From Bacillota bacterium (GTDB lineage Bacteria > Bacillota > Bacilli > Paenibacillales > NBRC-103111): 64,000 bases of DNA. The notes under the pieces were generated by a model, which worked only from the letters and a program-made list of their open reading frames with translations, had not been told where the DNA came from and searched no databases. Position 1 is the stretch's first letter; each line of letters starts with the position of its first letter. Both the position numbers and the translations under genes were made by a program. The stretch covers positions 70,973-134,972 of the forward strand of contig JAEWIS010000021.1 of the NCBI GenBank assembly GCA_023386955.1, read 5' to 3'. Shown piece after piece: positions 8,716 through 18,337 of the stretch.

Positions 8716-8727
8716 TACGAGGTTGGC

Positions 8728-8910
8728 TTACGGAACTGAGCGACTCTTAAACGTGAAAAATTAGCTGTTCCAAATTATAACGGAACTAACAGACTCTTAG
8801 CGCATCAAAGAGGCAGAAAAACCTGCCCCGTGGCCGTTTAAGGGTCGTATAGTTCCGTTATTTTGTCAAAACACCCGATTTCGCCCTCTAAGGGTTTCCC
8901 AGTTCCGTTA
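8728..8910. repeat. Intergenic repeat cluster A (two direct then two inverted units)
   Basis: Units of about 25 bases with consensus TAACGGAACT.A..GACTCTTA: direct copies at 8728-8753 and 8778-8802, inverted copies at 8835-8860 and 8886-8910. The last two read in reverse as CTAAGGG...AGTTCCGTTA. The cluster has the same direct-then-inverted order as clusters B, D and E elsewhere in this window. Confidence 0.75.
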
Positions 8911-9349
8911 GAGCGCGCCACCTACCTTCTGGCCAATGATCGCCTCCATCCCAGCGCCGAATCCACTTTCATCTTAGCCAAAACACCAATTTCGACTTCG
9001 GCGGCCAATCGTGCGCTGAAGAGTATGACCTCCCCTCCCGAGGAACATCCTACAAAGGCGCCAGGGCGTCCGGCCGAGCCGGAGCTGACTGTGATAGAGA
9101 GAGCAACTATGCGGAAACAGACTGGGGCAGATCTGACTGCGGTGAAGTAAACAGCGTTGGAGTAAATAGTCGCAGGGCAGCAACCGTGGAACGGCAGTGG
9201 TGGAGTGGCAGCAGTAGGAGCGGTGGGCAGCGGTGAAGTAAGCAGCTCCAGAGCAGACAACAGCGGACCAAGCAGTCCCGCAGGAAGCAGCGGTTTGCCT
9301 CCGCTCCTCCAGGGTAAGGATTGGTAAAACCAGCAGGAGGCTGATGGGG
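8911..9349. other. Gene-free stretch before the FAD oxidoreductase gene
   Basis: No supported gene. The part 9150-9340 is compositionally simple (many GCAG/GGTG words) and the open frames there have no recognisable product or ribosome-binding site. The AGGAGG at 9335-9340 belongs to the next gene. Confidence 0.5.
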
Positions 9350-10588
9350 ATGGATTTATACTATGGCACATTATACTGGAACACTACCGGAACTTCGGCG
9401 CTCCGCCTGACTCCAAGGGAGCCCGCTTCCCGCTATGATGCCATTGTGGTGGGTGGAGGCATGTCCGGCGCTTTAACCGCGTATACTCTGGCCGAAGAAG
9501 GACTCAAGGTGGCGGTGATGGACAAGGGTGCCATGGCCTGCGGCAGCAGTCTGGCCAACACGGGGCTCATTCAATACTCCAATGACATCATGCTTCACCA
9601 GCTTATGCAGCAGATCGGCGAAACCAAGGCGGTGCAGTTTTACCGGATGTGTGTGAAGGCCATCGACCGGCTGGAGCAGGTTGCCCGTTCTTTGCATGAG
9701 CCGACAGATTTTATCCGCCGGGCCAGTCTGTACTTTGCCAGTGTCGATCCGGATGTGGAGCTGCTGCAAAAGGAATTTCAAGCCCTCCACGAAAACGGCT
9801 TCCCGGTTGACTACCTGACTGCGGATGAGGTGTCACGGCGATACCCCTTCCGGAAACCGGCGGCACTTCTTACATACGGGGACGCGGAGCTGAATCCGTT
9901 CCGGTTCGTCAGAGCTATCCTTACATATTTGGACCAAAAGGGTGTTCATTTCTTCGAGGGTACGGAGGTCACATCCCTGGAGGACAGACCGGACGGCATA
10001 AGCGTCCACACCCCCCAAGGCATCTTTACCGCTGAAAACGTCATCGTGACCACCGGCTACAGCCAGCCTCCCGGGCTGGAGGAGAGCGGAGTGGATCTTA
10101 ACCGCTCCTATGCCGTCGCTACACGCCCTCTGGAGAATCTGGAAGCCGCGTGGAAGGACAGGGTACTGATTTGGGAAACCAGACGCCCGTACTTCTATTT
10201 GCGTACCACCATGGACGGAAGGATTGTGGCGGGAGGATTGGATGAGGATAAGCCGGAGGTGCCCCATAACAAGGAACTGATTGCCCGCCGGGCAGAGGCG
10301 CTGAAGCAGGAGCTGGTGAGTCTTTTTCCCATGCTGGATATCCAAATCGAATATGCCTGGGCAGCGGTCTTCGGAGAATCCAGAGATAATTTGCCCTTTA
10401 TCGGGCAGCATCCGGAGCGGAAGCGGTTGTACTATCTTTTGGGCTATGGCGGTAACGGCACGGTGTACAGCACACTCGGTTCCGAGATTATCCGTGACCT
10501 GATCCTGGGCAAGAGCGATGCCAAAGCCGAATTAGTGAAGCTGGCCCGGCCGGGTCGGACGGCGCCGGATACAGCCGCGTCACGTTAG
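9350..10588 (+). CDS. FAD-dependent oxidoreductase, DAO family
   Basis: A 412-residue flavoprotein of the D-amino-acid-oxidase fold. The dinucleotide-binding motif VVGGGMSGALTAYTLAEEG is near residue 32, followed by CGSSLANTGLIQYSND, typical of glycine-oxidase/ sarcosine-oxidase-like enzymes that act on amines or amino acids. The C-terminal FAD contacts are seen at LLGYGGNGTVYSTLGSEI. AGGAGG at 9335-9340 is nine bases before ATG 9350 but only three before ATG 9344, so 9350 is chosen. It stands alone between the repeat-rich region and the UvrC-like gene; the substrate cannot be told from sequence. Confidence 0.85.
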   Translation: MDLYYGTLYWNTTGTSALRLTPREPASRYDAIVVGGGMSGALTAYTLAEEGLKVAVMDKGAMACGSSLANTGLIQYSNDIMLHQLMQQIGETKAVQFYRMCVKAIDRLEQVARSLHEPTDFIRRASLYFASVDPDVELLQKEFQALHENGFPVDYLTADEVSRRYPFRKPAALLTYGDAELNPFRFVRAILTYLDQKGVHFFEGTEVTSLEDRPDGISVHTPQGIFTAENVIVTTGYSQPPGLEESGVDLNRSYAVATRPLENLEAAWKDRVLIWETRRPYFYLRTTMDGRIVAGGLDEDKPEVPHNKELIARRAEALKQELVSLFPMLDIQIEYAWAAVFGESRDNLPFIGQHPERKRLYYLLGYGGNGTVYSTLGSEIIRDLILGKSDAKAELVKLARPGRTAPDTAASR

Positions 10589-10682
10589 GAATTCAAGCCC
10601 CTCTGGTTGCACTGCCCCCCTGTCTGTCCTATCATTAAGGAAAACGGCGAAAAACCCGCCGGATGGGAGGGCAGGCGCTGGC

Positions 10683-11918
10683 ATGCAGCAGCAATTAAAA
10701 GAGAAGGTCAAGGCGCTTCCCCTTACACCCGGTGTTTATCTGATGAAGGATTCCCTGGGCAATATCATCTACGTGGGCAAAGCCAAGCAGCTCCGCAAGA
10801 GGGTTCAGTCCTACTTTGTCAAAAACAGCGGCCACAGCCCCAAGACCCGGGTGCTGGTCTCCCATATCCGTGATCTGGAGGTCCGGCATACGGATACGGA
10901 ATTTGAGGCTTTTCTGTTGGAATGCCGCCTCATTAAGGAACTGCGCCCCGCCTATAACCGCAAAATGAAAAACCCCGAGGCCTACACCTACATCACCCTC
11001 CACCGGGCCAGGGAAAACGGCCTGCGCTACTTCTCTGTCAGCTACAGTCCGGAGGATAAGGTTGGCCTCCGACGGTTCGGCCCCTACAGCAGCCGCGGCA
11101 CGGTGGAACGCGCGTTAGAGGGCATCAAGGAAGGCCTGCGGATTGCCTGCAGCAACCCTTCCGGCCGCAGCGGCCCCTGCTTGAACCATGCGCTGGGACG
11201 GTGCATCGGCATGTGTGCCGGAGGCAAAGCAGCGGAGGCCTATGAGGCGATTGTGGACCGGATCATCCTGTTCCTGGAGGGGCAGAGCACCGACATTCCC
11301 GAATTGATGGAAAAACGGATGGTGGGGGCCGCCGAACGTTTTGATTTTGAGGCCGCCGCCAGATACAGGGATGAAGGCCGGGCAGTCGCGTATCTATTGC
11401 AAAAGGAGAAGATGATCAGCTTTGCGGAGACGGGGCATATCTCAGTGGTGCTGGAGGAAATGGACGGCGGCCTGGCCAAGCTGTTCCTGATCAAAGGCAA
11501 CCGCCTGCTCCTGAATCACCGGCTGTCTCTTGCTGCCGACGAACATACAACGCCTGCTCTTGCCCGGGAAATCGCTGCACGGGTGCGGTCCGCCTATGTT
11601 TCTGCCGGGGCGGATACACAAGGCCCCATTACCCGGTTTGACGTGGATGAGGCGCAAATCATCTACAGCTATCTGCAAAGTAACGCTGCCTGCAGCCGTC
11701 AATTGGACCAAGCATGGTTGGGCGATAACGCCCCACCCTCCCTGCTGGAGGAAGAGGCCGCACAGCTGCTGGAGGACCAGTCAAGACTGGCGGTTTTGGA
11801 GGCGGCGGCCGGTGACGGGGAAGCGGCAGCCGGTGGTGACGCAGAGGTGGTGGCGGAAATGGTCGAGCATGAGTTTGATCCGGAGCGCGGGTACGATTAC
11901 GGACCCGGCCAAAATTAA
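10683..11918 (+). CDS. UvrC-like GIY-YIG protein lacking the C-terminal nuclease
   Basis: A 411-residue protein matching the N-terminal half of UvrC. The GIY-YIG nuclease core occupies residues about 14-95 (TPGVYLMKD, IIYVGKAKQLRKRVQSYF, and the catalytic-Glu region FEAFLLECRLIKELRPAYN). A UVR (UvrB-interacting) motif lies near residue 217 (ERFDFEAAARYRDEG). The RNase-H-like second nuclease and the tandem HhH domains of full-length UvrC (about 600 residues) are absent; the C-terminus is Ala/Gly/Glu-rich. It is thus a paralog comparable in layout to Cho-type single-incision nucleases rather than the main excinuclease subunit. The stop is followed by a terminator. Confidence 0.85.
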   Translation: MQQQLKEKVKALPLTPGVYLMKDSLGNIIYVGKAKQLRKRVQSYFVKNSGHSPKTRVLVSHIRDLEVRHTDTEFEAFLLECRLIKELRPAYNRKMKNPEAYTYITLHRARENGLRYFSVSYSPEDKVGLRRFGPYSSRGTVERALEGIKEGLRIACSNPSGRSGPCLNHALGRCIGMCAGGKAAEAYEAIVDRIILFLEGQSTDIPELMEKRMVGAAERFDFEAAARYRDEGRAVAYLLQKEKMISFAETGHISVVLEEMDGGLAKLFLIKGNRLLLNHRLSLAADEHTTPALAREIAARVRSAYVSAGADTQGPITRFDVDEAQIIYSYLQSNAACSRQLDQAWLGDNAPPSLLEEEAAQLLEDQSRLAVLEAAAGDGEAAAGGDAEVVAEMVEHEFDPERGYDYGPGQN

Positions 11919-11964
11919 AACGTCCTGCACAACCTCCCCTGGGGAGAATGCAGGACGTTTTTTT
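11917..11964. terminator. Bidirectional intrinsic terminator
   Basis: AAAACGTCCTGCA (11917-11929) pairs with TGCAGGACGTTTT (11949-11961), with CCTCCCCTGGGGAG pairing in the loop; T-run on the right, A-run on the left. It separates convergent uvrC-like and MFS genes. Confidence 0.85.
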
Positions 11965-11983
11965 GCTCCGAGAGGGAGTTGCC

Positions 11984-13225
11984 CTAGGTTGCTCCCGTTT
12001 CCGCCGCAGCGGGCTCCAGTGGCGACCCAGCCTTTAACAAAGCTTTATTCTTCAACAGCAAGAGGGATAAAAGCATCAGCAGGGCGCCGGTCGCCAGCAT
12101 AATCCATTCAATAGCCACCTTATCTGCCATCGGGCCAAATACCAGCATCCCCATGGGCATCATGGAGCTGCTGATCATCCCGAACACCCCGAATACCCGG
12201 CCGGTGAAATCCTTGTCGACCCGGTCCTGAAGCAGTACAGTGGAGGGCGTATTGAACAAGGGCAAGGCCAAGCCGAATATGGACATAAAACCGAGGTATA
12301 TCCAGAAGAACGGCACCAAGCCGAAGGCTGCTGTACAAGCACCCATCACCACACCGGACAACGTCATGGAGTGGATCTTGTTGCGGAAGCCGCCCCAAGA
12401 GGCAATAAGCAGCCCGCCCAGCATCATACCTACGGAAAAGGTAATTTCAATGGCTACCAGCCGCCATACCTGGTCCCCGAAGCTGCGGGCGACCTGAAGC
12501 GGCGTGAGGAAGGCGGCAGGCGCCACCAGCACGAAGAAAAACCCGCTGAAAATAAAGAACTGCTTGAGGTACGGATGGGTGGCAATAAACCGGACACCCT
12601 CCCGCAGATCGCCGAAATATCCGCCCTCCTGGGCCTTCTGCATCCGGTCGTGGTCCTTAACCCGGAGAAACAGGAACAAAGTGCTCACCGCGATGAAGCA
12701 GGTCACCACGTCGATGAAGAAGATGGTGGACAGGGGGGCCAACCCCAGCAATGCGCCGCTGGCCATAGGGGCCACCAGCATAATCAAGGCCTGGATACTC
12801 CCGTTGATCCCGTTCACACGGGTTAGCTGGTCCTCGGGCACCAGCTGCGGCAGAATCGCCCCGACGGCAGGCGTCTGGACCGCCGAACCCAAAGCACGGA
12901 TGGCCGACATCACGAAGAGCAGCCATAGGGACTCATGCCCCGCCATAAACAGCAGGGCCATAATTAGAGTCGTCAGCGCAATGGCGCTGTCGGAAATCAT
13001 GATCAGCCGCTTGCGGTTATAGCGGTCGGCCCATACTCCGGCGAAGGGCGACAGGAAGAAGGTGGGCAAAAAGCCGCACACAATGGCGATGGTCATCATA
13101 CTGCCGGATTGGGTGGTCAGGGTAATATGCCAGGTAATGGCGTATTGCACCAGCGCGGTACCGAACAGGGATATGGTCTGAGTGGCAAGAAACAGGGTAA
13201 TTCTTCGTTTCCAGTTGGTGTCCAT
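11984..13225 (-). CDS. MFS transporter, MefA/DHA3-like efflux type
   Basis: A 413-residue major-facilitator protein with twelve predicted helices. Family motifs include FAGVWADRYNRKRLIMISD (motif A loop between helices 2 and 3) and GSAVQTPAVGAILPQLVPED, a pattern typical of MFS_3/DHA3 exporters such as macrolide-efflux MefA and enterobactin exporter-like proteins. The C-terminal repeat includes LLQDRVDKDFTGRVFGVFGM. It probably exports a hydrophobic compound by proton antiport; the substrate is unknown. It is transcribed toward the uvrC-like gene and shares its terminator. An intergenic repeat cluster lies upstream. Confidence 0.85.
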   Translation of the reverse strand: MDTNWKRRITLFLATQTISLFGTALVQYAITWHITLTTQSGSMMTIAIVCGFLPTFFLSPFAGVWADRYNRKRLIMISDSAIALTTLIMALLFMAGHESLWLLFVMSAIRALGSAVQTPAVGAILPQLVPEDQLTRVNGINGSIQALIMLVAPMASGALLGLAPLSTIFFIDVVTCFIAVSTLFLFLRVKDHDRMQKAQEGGYFGDLREGVRFIATHPYLKQFFIFSGFFFVLVAPAAFLTPLQVARSFGDQVWRLVAIEITFSVGMMLGGLLIASWGGFRNKIHSMTLSGVVMGACTAAFGLVPFFWIYLGFMSIFGLALPLFNTPSTVLLQDRVDKDFTGRVFGVFGMISSSMMPMGMLVFGPMADKVAIEWIMLATGALLMLLSLLLLKNKALLKAGSPLEPAAAETGAT

Positions 13226-13387
13226 CTTTCAGGGCACGCTCCGTTTCTTCAAATTTGAACGTTTCTGGACCATTATATCATAACCGATTCTTATAAATGT
13301 CCGCCCCAAGCCCGAGAATATCCGGAAAAAATCATTGAAACGATTCTGCCCGCCGATGGGTTAGGGGAAACGGGATGGAGGACAGAC

Positions 13388-13570
13388 CTAACGAACCTGT
13401 AACATGCTATTTGGCCCAAATGGGCATGAAAAAAATCTAACGAATCCTAGCCGCTCTATTTGTCCGATTTGGCGTAGAAATGCCATCAAACCGGCGAATA
13501 GCGTGCGACAGATTCGTTAGATTTTAAGAACGCCCGCATGGAGCCAAATAGCGATGCTCCTGTTCGGTAG
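13388..13570. repeat. Intergenic repeat cluster B (two direct then two inverted units)
   Basis: Direct units at 13388-13416 and 13437-13465 begin CTAACGAA and end in CTATTTG.CC. Inverted units at 13491-13520 (ending CAGATTCGTTAG) and, more degenerate, 13540-13570. Each unit is about 29 bases. The rest of 13226-13632 holds no gene. Confidence 0.75.
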
Positions 13571-13632
13571 AGGAGATTCGGTAGAGCAGAATCCCAGAGG
13601 TTCTCGCGATTTGGGCGCAGGACACCGGGACC

Positions 13633-15747
13633 CTACTGCTGCCCCCCGGTTTGGCCCTGCGTGTTCGGCCGCTGGCCGCGCTGGCTCTGCTGGCCGCTCA
13701 TCTGGCCTTGGCCGCCCTTGCCGCCGTCCATGCGGCCACCGCCCATACCGCCGCCCATGCCGCCGGAAGGCTTCGTGGTCACACCTGTCTCCGACAGGTA
13801 AGTCACTGGACCCGACGGCGTAAATTCCACCACCTTGGTGCCGCCGGAGAGGGTTCCGCCGCTGGTGAGGCCCGCTTCGGTTTGACCGGATACGGTGCCG
13901 CCGGAATAAACCGTATAGGTGCCGTCCTTACTGAGACCAGGGGAAGCGAACACAATGGTCTGGAACTGCTTGGCGGGGGTGAAGGACGCCACCACCTGGC
14001 CGCTTTTATCCGTCAGGGTTACCGTTGTGCCTGCTTTTTGGGCCGAAGAGAAGCTCATCATGACGGAATACGAGGAGGATTCCTCCGAAGGAGCCTGTGC
14101 CATGCCGGAGCTGCCTGCAGCCACCAGGGAGCCGCCGGTCATAGTGAAGGTGCCGTCGTAATCCAGCGCCCCGTTGCCGTTGTCCGACGGGCCGTTAACG
14201 GTAACGGTTCCGCCCGACATCTTGATAAGCCCGTTGGAATCCAGCCCGTCGCCGGCGGCATTTACGGCGATGCTGCCGCCGGTAATATTCAGCCACGTGT
14301 CGCCTGAGGCGCTGAAGCCGTTTTGTCCCGGGCGCCCATTTACGGATGAGCCGTCATTGCCGCCGCCTGCGTTGATGCCATCGTCGCTGGCGGTGACCTC
14401 GATTTTGCCCCCGGCCAGAGTAATCTGCTTGCTTTCGATACCTTCATAGCTCTTTTTGATGAAGATCGTACCATTGGAAACCGTCAGCGCGGAATCCGCA
14501 TGCAGCCCGTCGTCCCCGGAGGTGATGCTCAGCTCGCCACCGCCGATGGTCAGGGTATTGTTGCTGTGAATGGCATCGTCAGCGGAGTCAATGGTGAAGG
14601 AACCTCCGGTAATCGCCAGATCGGACGCTGCCTTGATGGCCTTGGCGCTGGAGGTTTGCGCGGCTGCGGCAGTGGTGGCTGCGGCGGTTGTTGTAGCAGC
14701 GGAGCCGCCCACCGGAGCCACGTTGCCGGAGCCAGCCGGCGCACCATTCCCGGCGGGTGCTCCGCCCCCGAAGCCGCCGCCCATAGGCTGCCGGCTGTCC
14801 TCAGCCTTGATCGCCGCATTGGCGCTGCCACCGCCCGTGGTAAGGGCATATTGCCCGCCGGAGATCAGCAGAGAGCCTGCGGCCTGGATGCCGTCCCTGC
14901 CGGAGGTCAGCTTGTAGGTCCCGCCGGACAAAGCGATATATCCCTTGTCCGCCTTCTCGTCATTGGTGGAGCGGAGGGCGTCGCCTTGCGCCTCCACCAC
15001 AATGCTGCCATCCTTCACGGCCAGCATATCCCGGCCCACAATACCGTCATCCACGGAATAAACCGTAATGCGGCCGCCAGTGATCCTCAGCTCATCCTTG
15101 CTCATGATGCCATTGTTAAAATTAGCATTCACGGTGAGCGCCCCGGTGCCGTTGATGGTTAGATTGTCCTTGCTGAACAGCGCCGCGTTGGGCTCGTCAG
15201 TCTTGGGATCGCTGTAGACATACTCCGCCGCATCCGTCAGGACGTTCTCGGTGCCGTCGGGTAAGGAAACCACCGTTTTGTCGGCGTTTTTCACATAAAT
15301 GGCAGCACTGGACTTGCTGGTAATGTCCACACCGTTCATCACCAGCTTCACTGTTCCGGAGCCTTGACTGTCTACGACAATTTGGCCATCGTTCAGCGTA
15401 CCGCTGATTACGTACACACCAGGGAGCGCGATCATAACGGTGGAGCCCTCCACGGCTGCACCGGTTCCGGTAATGGCGGCGGTATTGCCATTTAGCTGGA
15501 TGGTATTAGGTTTTTCCTTCGTCCAGTCGGTATAGTTATCGTCAGAGGTGTAGGTGACCATTTTGGCGGTTACGGGACTTGCCGTCACATTGCCTTCCAC
15601 GACGGCGGAGGCTGCCGGAGAAGCGGAGCCCGCAGCTGCAGAGACGGATGCCGAGGTCGCTGCATTTTCCGGAGCCGCACTGCAGGCGGCCAGGGCTGTC
15701 GACAACAGGGCAAAGGACAGCAATTTGGAGGTTAAAGGGTTACGCAT
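13633..15747 (-). CDS. Cthe_2159-type carbohydrate-binding lipoprotein
   Basis: A 704-residue exported lipoprotein (lipobox ALAAC, residues about 18-22). After a Ser/Ala/Val linker the body is made of many short beta-strand turns (for example LTINGTGALTVNANFNNGIM and LTIGGGELSITSGDDGLH), the pattern of the Cthe_2159 beta-helix family, whose Clostridium thermocellum founder binds cellulose-like and pectic polysaccharides and is calcium-dependent. The repeats are interrupted near residues 315-370 by a Gly/Ala/Thr-rich stretch. The C-terminus is a low-complexity Gly/Gln/Met tail. The start ATG 15747 is chosen over GTG 15756, which is too close to AAAGGAT. It probably stays on the cell surface; a structural or substrate-attachment role is inference. 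Confidence 0.85.
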   Translation of the reverse strand: MRNPLTSKLLSFALLSTALAACSAAPENAATSASVSAAAGSASPAASAVVEGNVTASPVTAKMVTYTSDDNYTDWTKEKPNTIQLNGNTAAITGTGAAVEGSTVMIALPGVYVISGTLNDGQIVVDSQGSGTVKLVMNGVDITSKSSAAIYVKNADKTVVSLPDGTENVLTDAAEYVYSDPKTDEPNAALFSKDNLTINGTGALTVNANFNNGIMSKDELRITGGRITVYSVDDGIVGRDMLAVKDGSIVVEAQGDALRSTNDEKADKGYIALSGGTYKLTSGRDGIQAAGSLLISGGQYALTTGGGSANAAIKAEDSRQPMGGGFGGGAPAGNGAPAGSGNVAPVGGSAATTTAAATTAAAAQTSSAKAIKAASDLAITGGSFTIDSADDAIHSNNTLTIGGGELSITSGDDGLHADSALTVSNGTIFIKKSYEGIESKQITLAGGKIEVTASDDGINAGGGNDGSSVNGRPGQNGFSASGDTWLNITGGSIAVNAAGDGLDSNGLIKMSGGTVTVNGPSDNGNGALDYDGTFTMTGGSLVAAGSSGMAQAPSEESSSYSVMMSFSSAQKAGTTVTLTDKSGQVVASFTPAKQFQTIVFASPGLSKDGTYTVYSGGTVSGQTEAGLTSGGTLSGGTKVVEFTPSGPVTYLSETGVTTKPSGGMGGGMGGGRMDGGKGGQGQMSGQQSQRGQRPNTQGQTGGQQ

Positions 15748-15849
15748 GTTCTGCACCCATCCTTTCAGTCTTTGGAATACCTCTACAGTATCCTGCCAAG
15801 CTGAAAGCCCCCTGAACCCTTTCTGAAAGCTGGCTGTGAATGTGCCTGA

Positions 15850-15885
15850 AATAGAAAAGGACCCGTTCCATCATGGACGGGCCTG
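15850..15885 (-). terminator. Intrinsic terminator after the SRPBCC gene
   Basis: Read on the minus strand, CCCGTCC and GGAACGGG form an imperfect stem followed by CCTTTTCTATTT. It lies 15-50 bases beyond the stop at 15899. Confidence 0.5.
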
Positions 15886-15898
15886 CTGCAAGGCTTCT

Positions 15899-16414
15899 TT
15901 ATTTTACTGAAGGCAGATAGGCCTCCAAGCGGCTCCAGGTTTCCAGGATGCCTTGCTCCATCCCCATCTCCATTACCTGGCGCAGACTCTCTTCCGTATC
16001 GAAGATGCTGCGGCACACCACCCGGGTTTTGTCCCCGTCGGCAGCAAAAGAGAGCTCCACCTCCGTGGCAGGCATCCCCTCCGCCTCATTGCCCTCCGCA
16101 TCGGAGAAGTAGTCGGTATAGGTAAGTGCCTCAGGAGCATGAATCGAACCGTACACACCCTTGCCCCAGGATTCCATACCGTAAAAATCCCCCTGCTCGG
16201 GGTCCTCACATTTCATACAATAATGCCAGACGCCTCCGGGCCGCAGGTCGATGGTGCAATGGGGCATACTCCAGCCCTGGGGCCCCCACCAATGCTTTAA
16301 GTGTCCGGCTTCCGTAAACGCCTGGAAAACCAGCTCCCGCGGAGCATCAAAGGTTTTCTCCAGAATAAACTCCCGGCCTTCTATCCGGACAGCGGTTTTG
16401 CCTGCCTCAGCCAT
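15899..16414 (-). CDS. SRPBCC (AHSA1-like) domain protein
   Basis: A 171-residue single-domain protein of the START/SRPBCC superfamily, AHSA1-like. The opening FILEKTFDAPRELVFQAFTE, the WWGPQGWSMPHCTIDLRPGG motif (residues about 37-56) and the C-terminal amphipathic helix (QVMEMGMEQGILETWSRLEA) are characteristic. Members form a hydrophobic ligand-binding cavity; no enzymatic role can be assigned. The start at 16414 has AGGAGG ten bases upstream; the longer frame to 16564 is unconserved. It is a monocistronic unit with its own terminator. Confidence 0.9.
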   Translation of the reverse strand: MAEAGKTAVRIEGREFILEKTFDAPRELVFQAFTEAGHLKHWWGPQGWSMPHCTIDLRPGGVWHYCMKCEDPEQGDFYGMESWGKGVYGSIHAPEALTYTDYFSDAEGNEAEGMPATEVELSFAADGDKTRVVCRSIFDTEESLRQVMEMGMEQGILETWSRLEAYLPSVK

Positions 16415-16614
16415 CGCAATTCCCTCCTGTGGACTTGTCCGGTGAAGTGTTCTGGCATTCCACGGACAGATGCCCTGAATGGTCTTCAACGTTACTATAT
16501 CCCAGGGACAGGCTTTCCGCAATGGATTTATTACAAATTTGTGAACAAGCGTATAGCGACTCATGCTGCGGTTCCCGCCGCACCGTATTTCGATGAAATA
16601 TCGAAGAAGACCCT

Positions 16615-16635
16615 CAAACCGGTTCTGCCGGTTTC
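16615..16635. terminator. Short hairpin after the sugar permease gene
   Basis: AAACCGG and CCGGTTT flank a five-base loop about 65 bases past the stop at 16698. The T-run is poor, so termination is only suggested. Confidence 0.35.
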
Positions 16636-16697
16636 GAGGCTACCATAACATATCCGGCCTGCGGCACAGACCATGTAATTTTAAGGGTAGGGTCCGG

Positions 16698-18146
16698 TTA
16701 ATTCTCCTGCAGGCTGGGGGCAAAGCCCCGTTCATCCGCTAAGGAGGCGTGGTTTTTTTCCCACATGGCTTCGATTTCCTCCAGGGATTTGCCCTTGGTT
16801 TCGGGAACCTGGGACATGGTAAACAGGAAGGTGAACAGCGCAGCCGCTCCATAAATCCAGAAGGTTTTGCCCGGTCCGATGGAGGACAGGAGAGACGGGA
16901 AGGACTGGGAGACCACAAAGTTCATCGCCCAAAGCGCCATATTGGCAATAGCCGTGGCCACACCCCGGATACGGTTGGGGAACATCTCCGCCAGCAGCAC
17001 CCACACCACCGCCCCGAGAGACACGGCGAAGGCAGCCACATAGGCGAGTATACATACTATAATGACGACACCCCCGGTTTGCCCCAGCTCAAAGGACACT
17101 CCGATCAGGAGCAGACTTACGGTCATCACCCCCGAGCCGATCAAGAGAAGCAGCTTGCGGCCCAGCTTATCAACCAGCCACAAGGACAGGGCGGTGAACA
17201 CCACATTCACGACACCGACCAGCAGAGTTTGCAAAAGAGAGCCGCTGGTGCCCGAGCCGGTCTGCCGGAATATCTCCGGCGCATAATACATCACCGCGTT
17301 GATCCCTGTGATCTGCTGGGTCATGGCCACAATCGTACCGATAACCAGGATTTTCCGGGTTTTGCCCTTCATCAGCTGGCGGGCCGCTTCCCCGAAGGAA
17401 AGCTTGGTCTCCTCGGCGAAGGAGCGTTTAATGTCCAGCACCTCCTGCCGGGCGGCGGTATTCCCGTGAATCCGCAGCAGAATGGGCAGGGCCTCCTCCG
17501 CTCTGCCCTTTTGGATTAACCAGCGGGGGCTTTCCGGAACGAAGAACAGCAGGATCAGAAACAAGGTGCCCGGCACCACACCGGCTCCGAACATAAAACG
17601 CCAGCCGGAGGTGATGTTCCAGGCCTCATTGCCGGCTCCCGCAATGAAATAGGAGAGCAGCATGCCGCTGAGAATAGCGGTAACGGTCGCCATTTGGGTC
17701 ATGGCCACCAGCCTGCCGCGGTATTTGGCCGGGGCAATCTCCGCATTGTACATGGGACACAGGGAGCAGTTGATGCCGATAGCCACACCCTCCAGCATAC
17801 GCAGGGCGATAAACGGGACCAATCCGCCCGCCAGCGCGGAGCCGCCGATGCCGATGATGTAGAGCAGGGCGGATACGATCAGCACCCGCTTGCGTCCGTA
17901 ACGGTTGCCCATCATGCCTGCGAAGGCCGCTCCGGCAATACAGCCGATGATGATGCACGAGACGGTCCAGCCCAGCATGGCGTCACCCAAGCCGAAGCGC
18001 AGGCGGAGATAGCCGTTGGCACCGGACATCACGGAGGTGTCGAAGCCGAATAAAAAGCCGCCCAACGCGGCAACTAAGGATACGAGTATAACAAACCGGA
18101 GACTGCCTTTTTCCGGCGTCTGTGTAAGAATGGTGTCGGAATACAT
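16698..18146 (-). CDS. MFS sugar:proton symporter (sugar porter family)
   Basis: A 482-residue twelve-helix sugar porter. Signature elements: GGFLFGFDTSVMSGA in helix 1, GNRYGRKRVL (motif A), GWRFMFGAGVVP, PESPRWLIQKGR after helix 6, QQITGINAVMYYAPEI in helix 7 and VPETKGKSLEEIE at the end. This is the XylE/AraE/GlcP type that imports a hexose or pentose with protons. A -10 element (TATACT, minus strand, 18174-18169) sits just before the GGAAGGAGG site but there is no good -35, as expected of an activator-dependent promoter. The gene lies directly downstream of a sugar-sensing two-component module (18338-22135), its most likely controller. The sugar may be xylose or arabinose (inference). Confidence 0.92.
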   Translation of the reverse strand: MYSDTILTQTPEKGSLRFVILVSLVAALGGFLFGFDTSVMSGANGYLRLRFGLGDAMLGWTVSCIIIGCIAGAAFAGMMGNRYGRKRVLIVSALLYIIGIGGSALAGGLVPFIALRMLEGVAIGINCSLCPMYNAEIAPAKYRGRLVAMTQMATVTAILSGMLLSYFIAGAGNEAWNITSGWRFMFGAGVVPGTLFLILLFFVPESPRWLIQKGRAEEALPILLRIHGNTAARQEVLDIKRSFAEETKLSFGEAARQLMKGKTRKILVIGTIVAMTQQITGINAVMYYAPEIFRQTGSGTSGSLLQTLLVGVVNVVFTALSLWLVDKLGRKLLLLIGSGVMTVSLLLIGVSFELGQTGGVVIIVCILAYVAAFAVSLGAVVWVLLAEMFPNRIRGVATAIANMALWAMNFVVSQSFPSLLSSIGPGKTFWIYGAAALFTFLFTMSQVPETKGKSLEEIEAMWEKNHASLADERGFAPSLQEN

Positions 18147-18337
18147 CGGTCATTCCTCCTTCCACTCCAGTATAGCGCGGGCTGTATGTGGGGAAGGGGG
18201 CCAACTCCAGCAGGTTTTTGGCGGGTTCACAGCACTTCTTTGTGATCCGGGCGGCTCCCGCTCACAGCCGGAAGAGGAATAGCATTATTTTAAGGCGGGC
18301 GGCAAAATGATGCGGCTTACAAATGTTTCGCTCCTCC

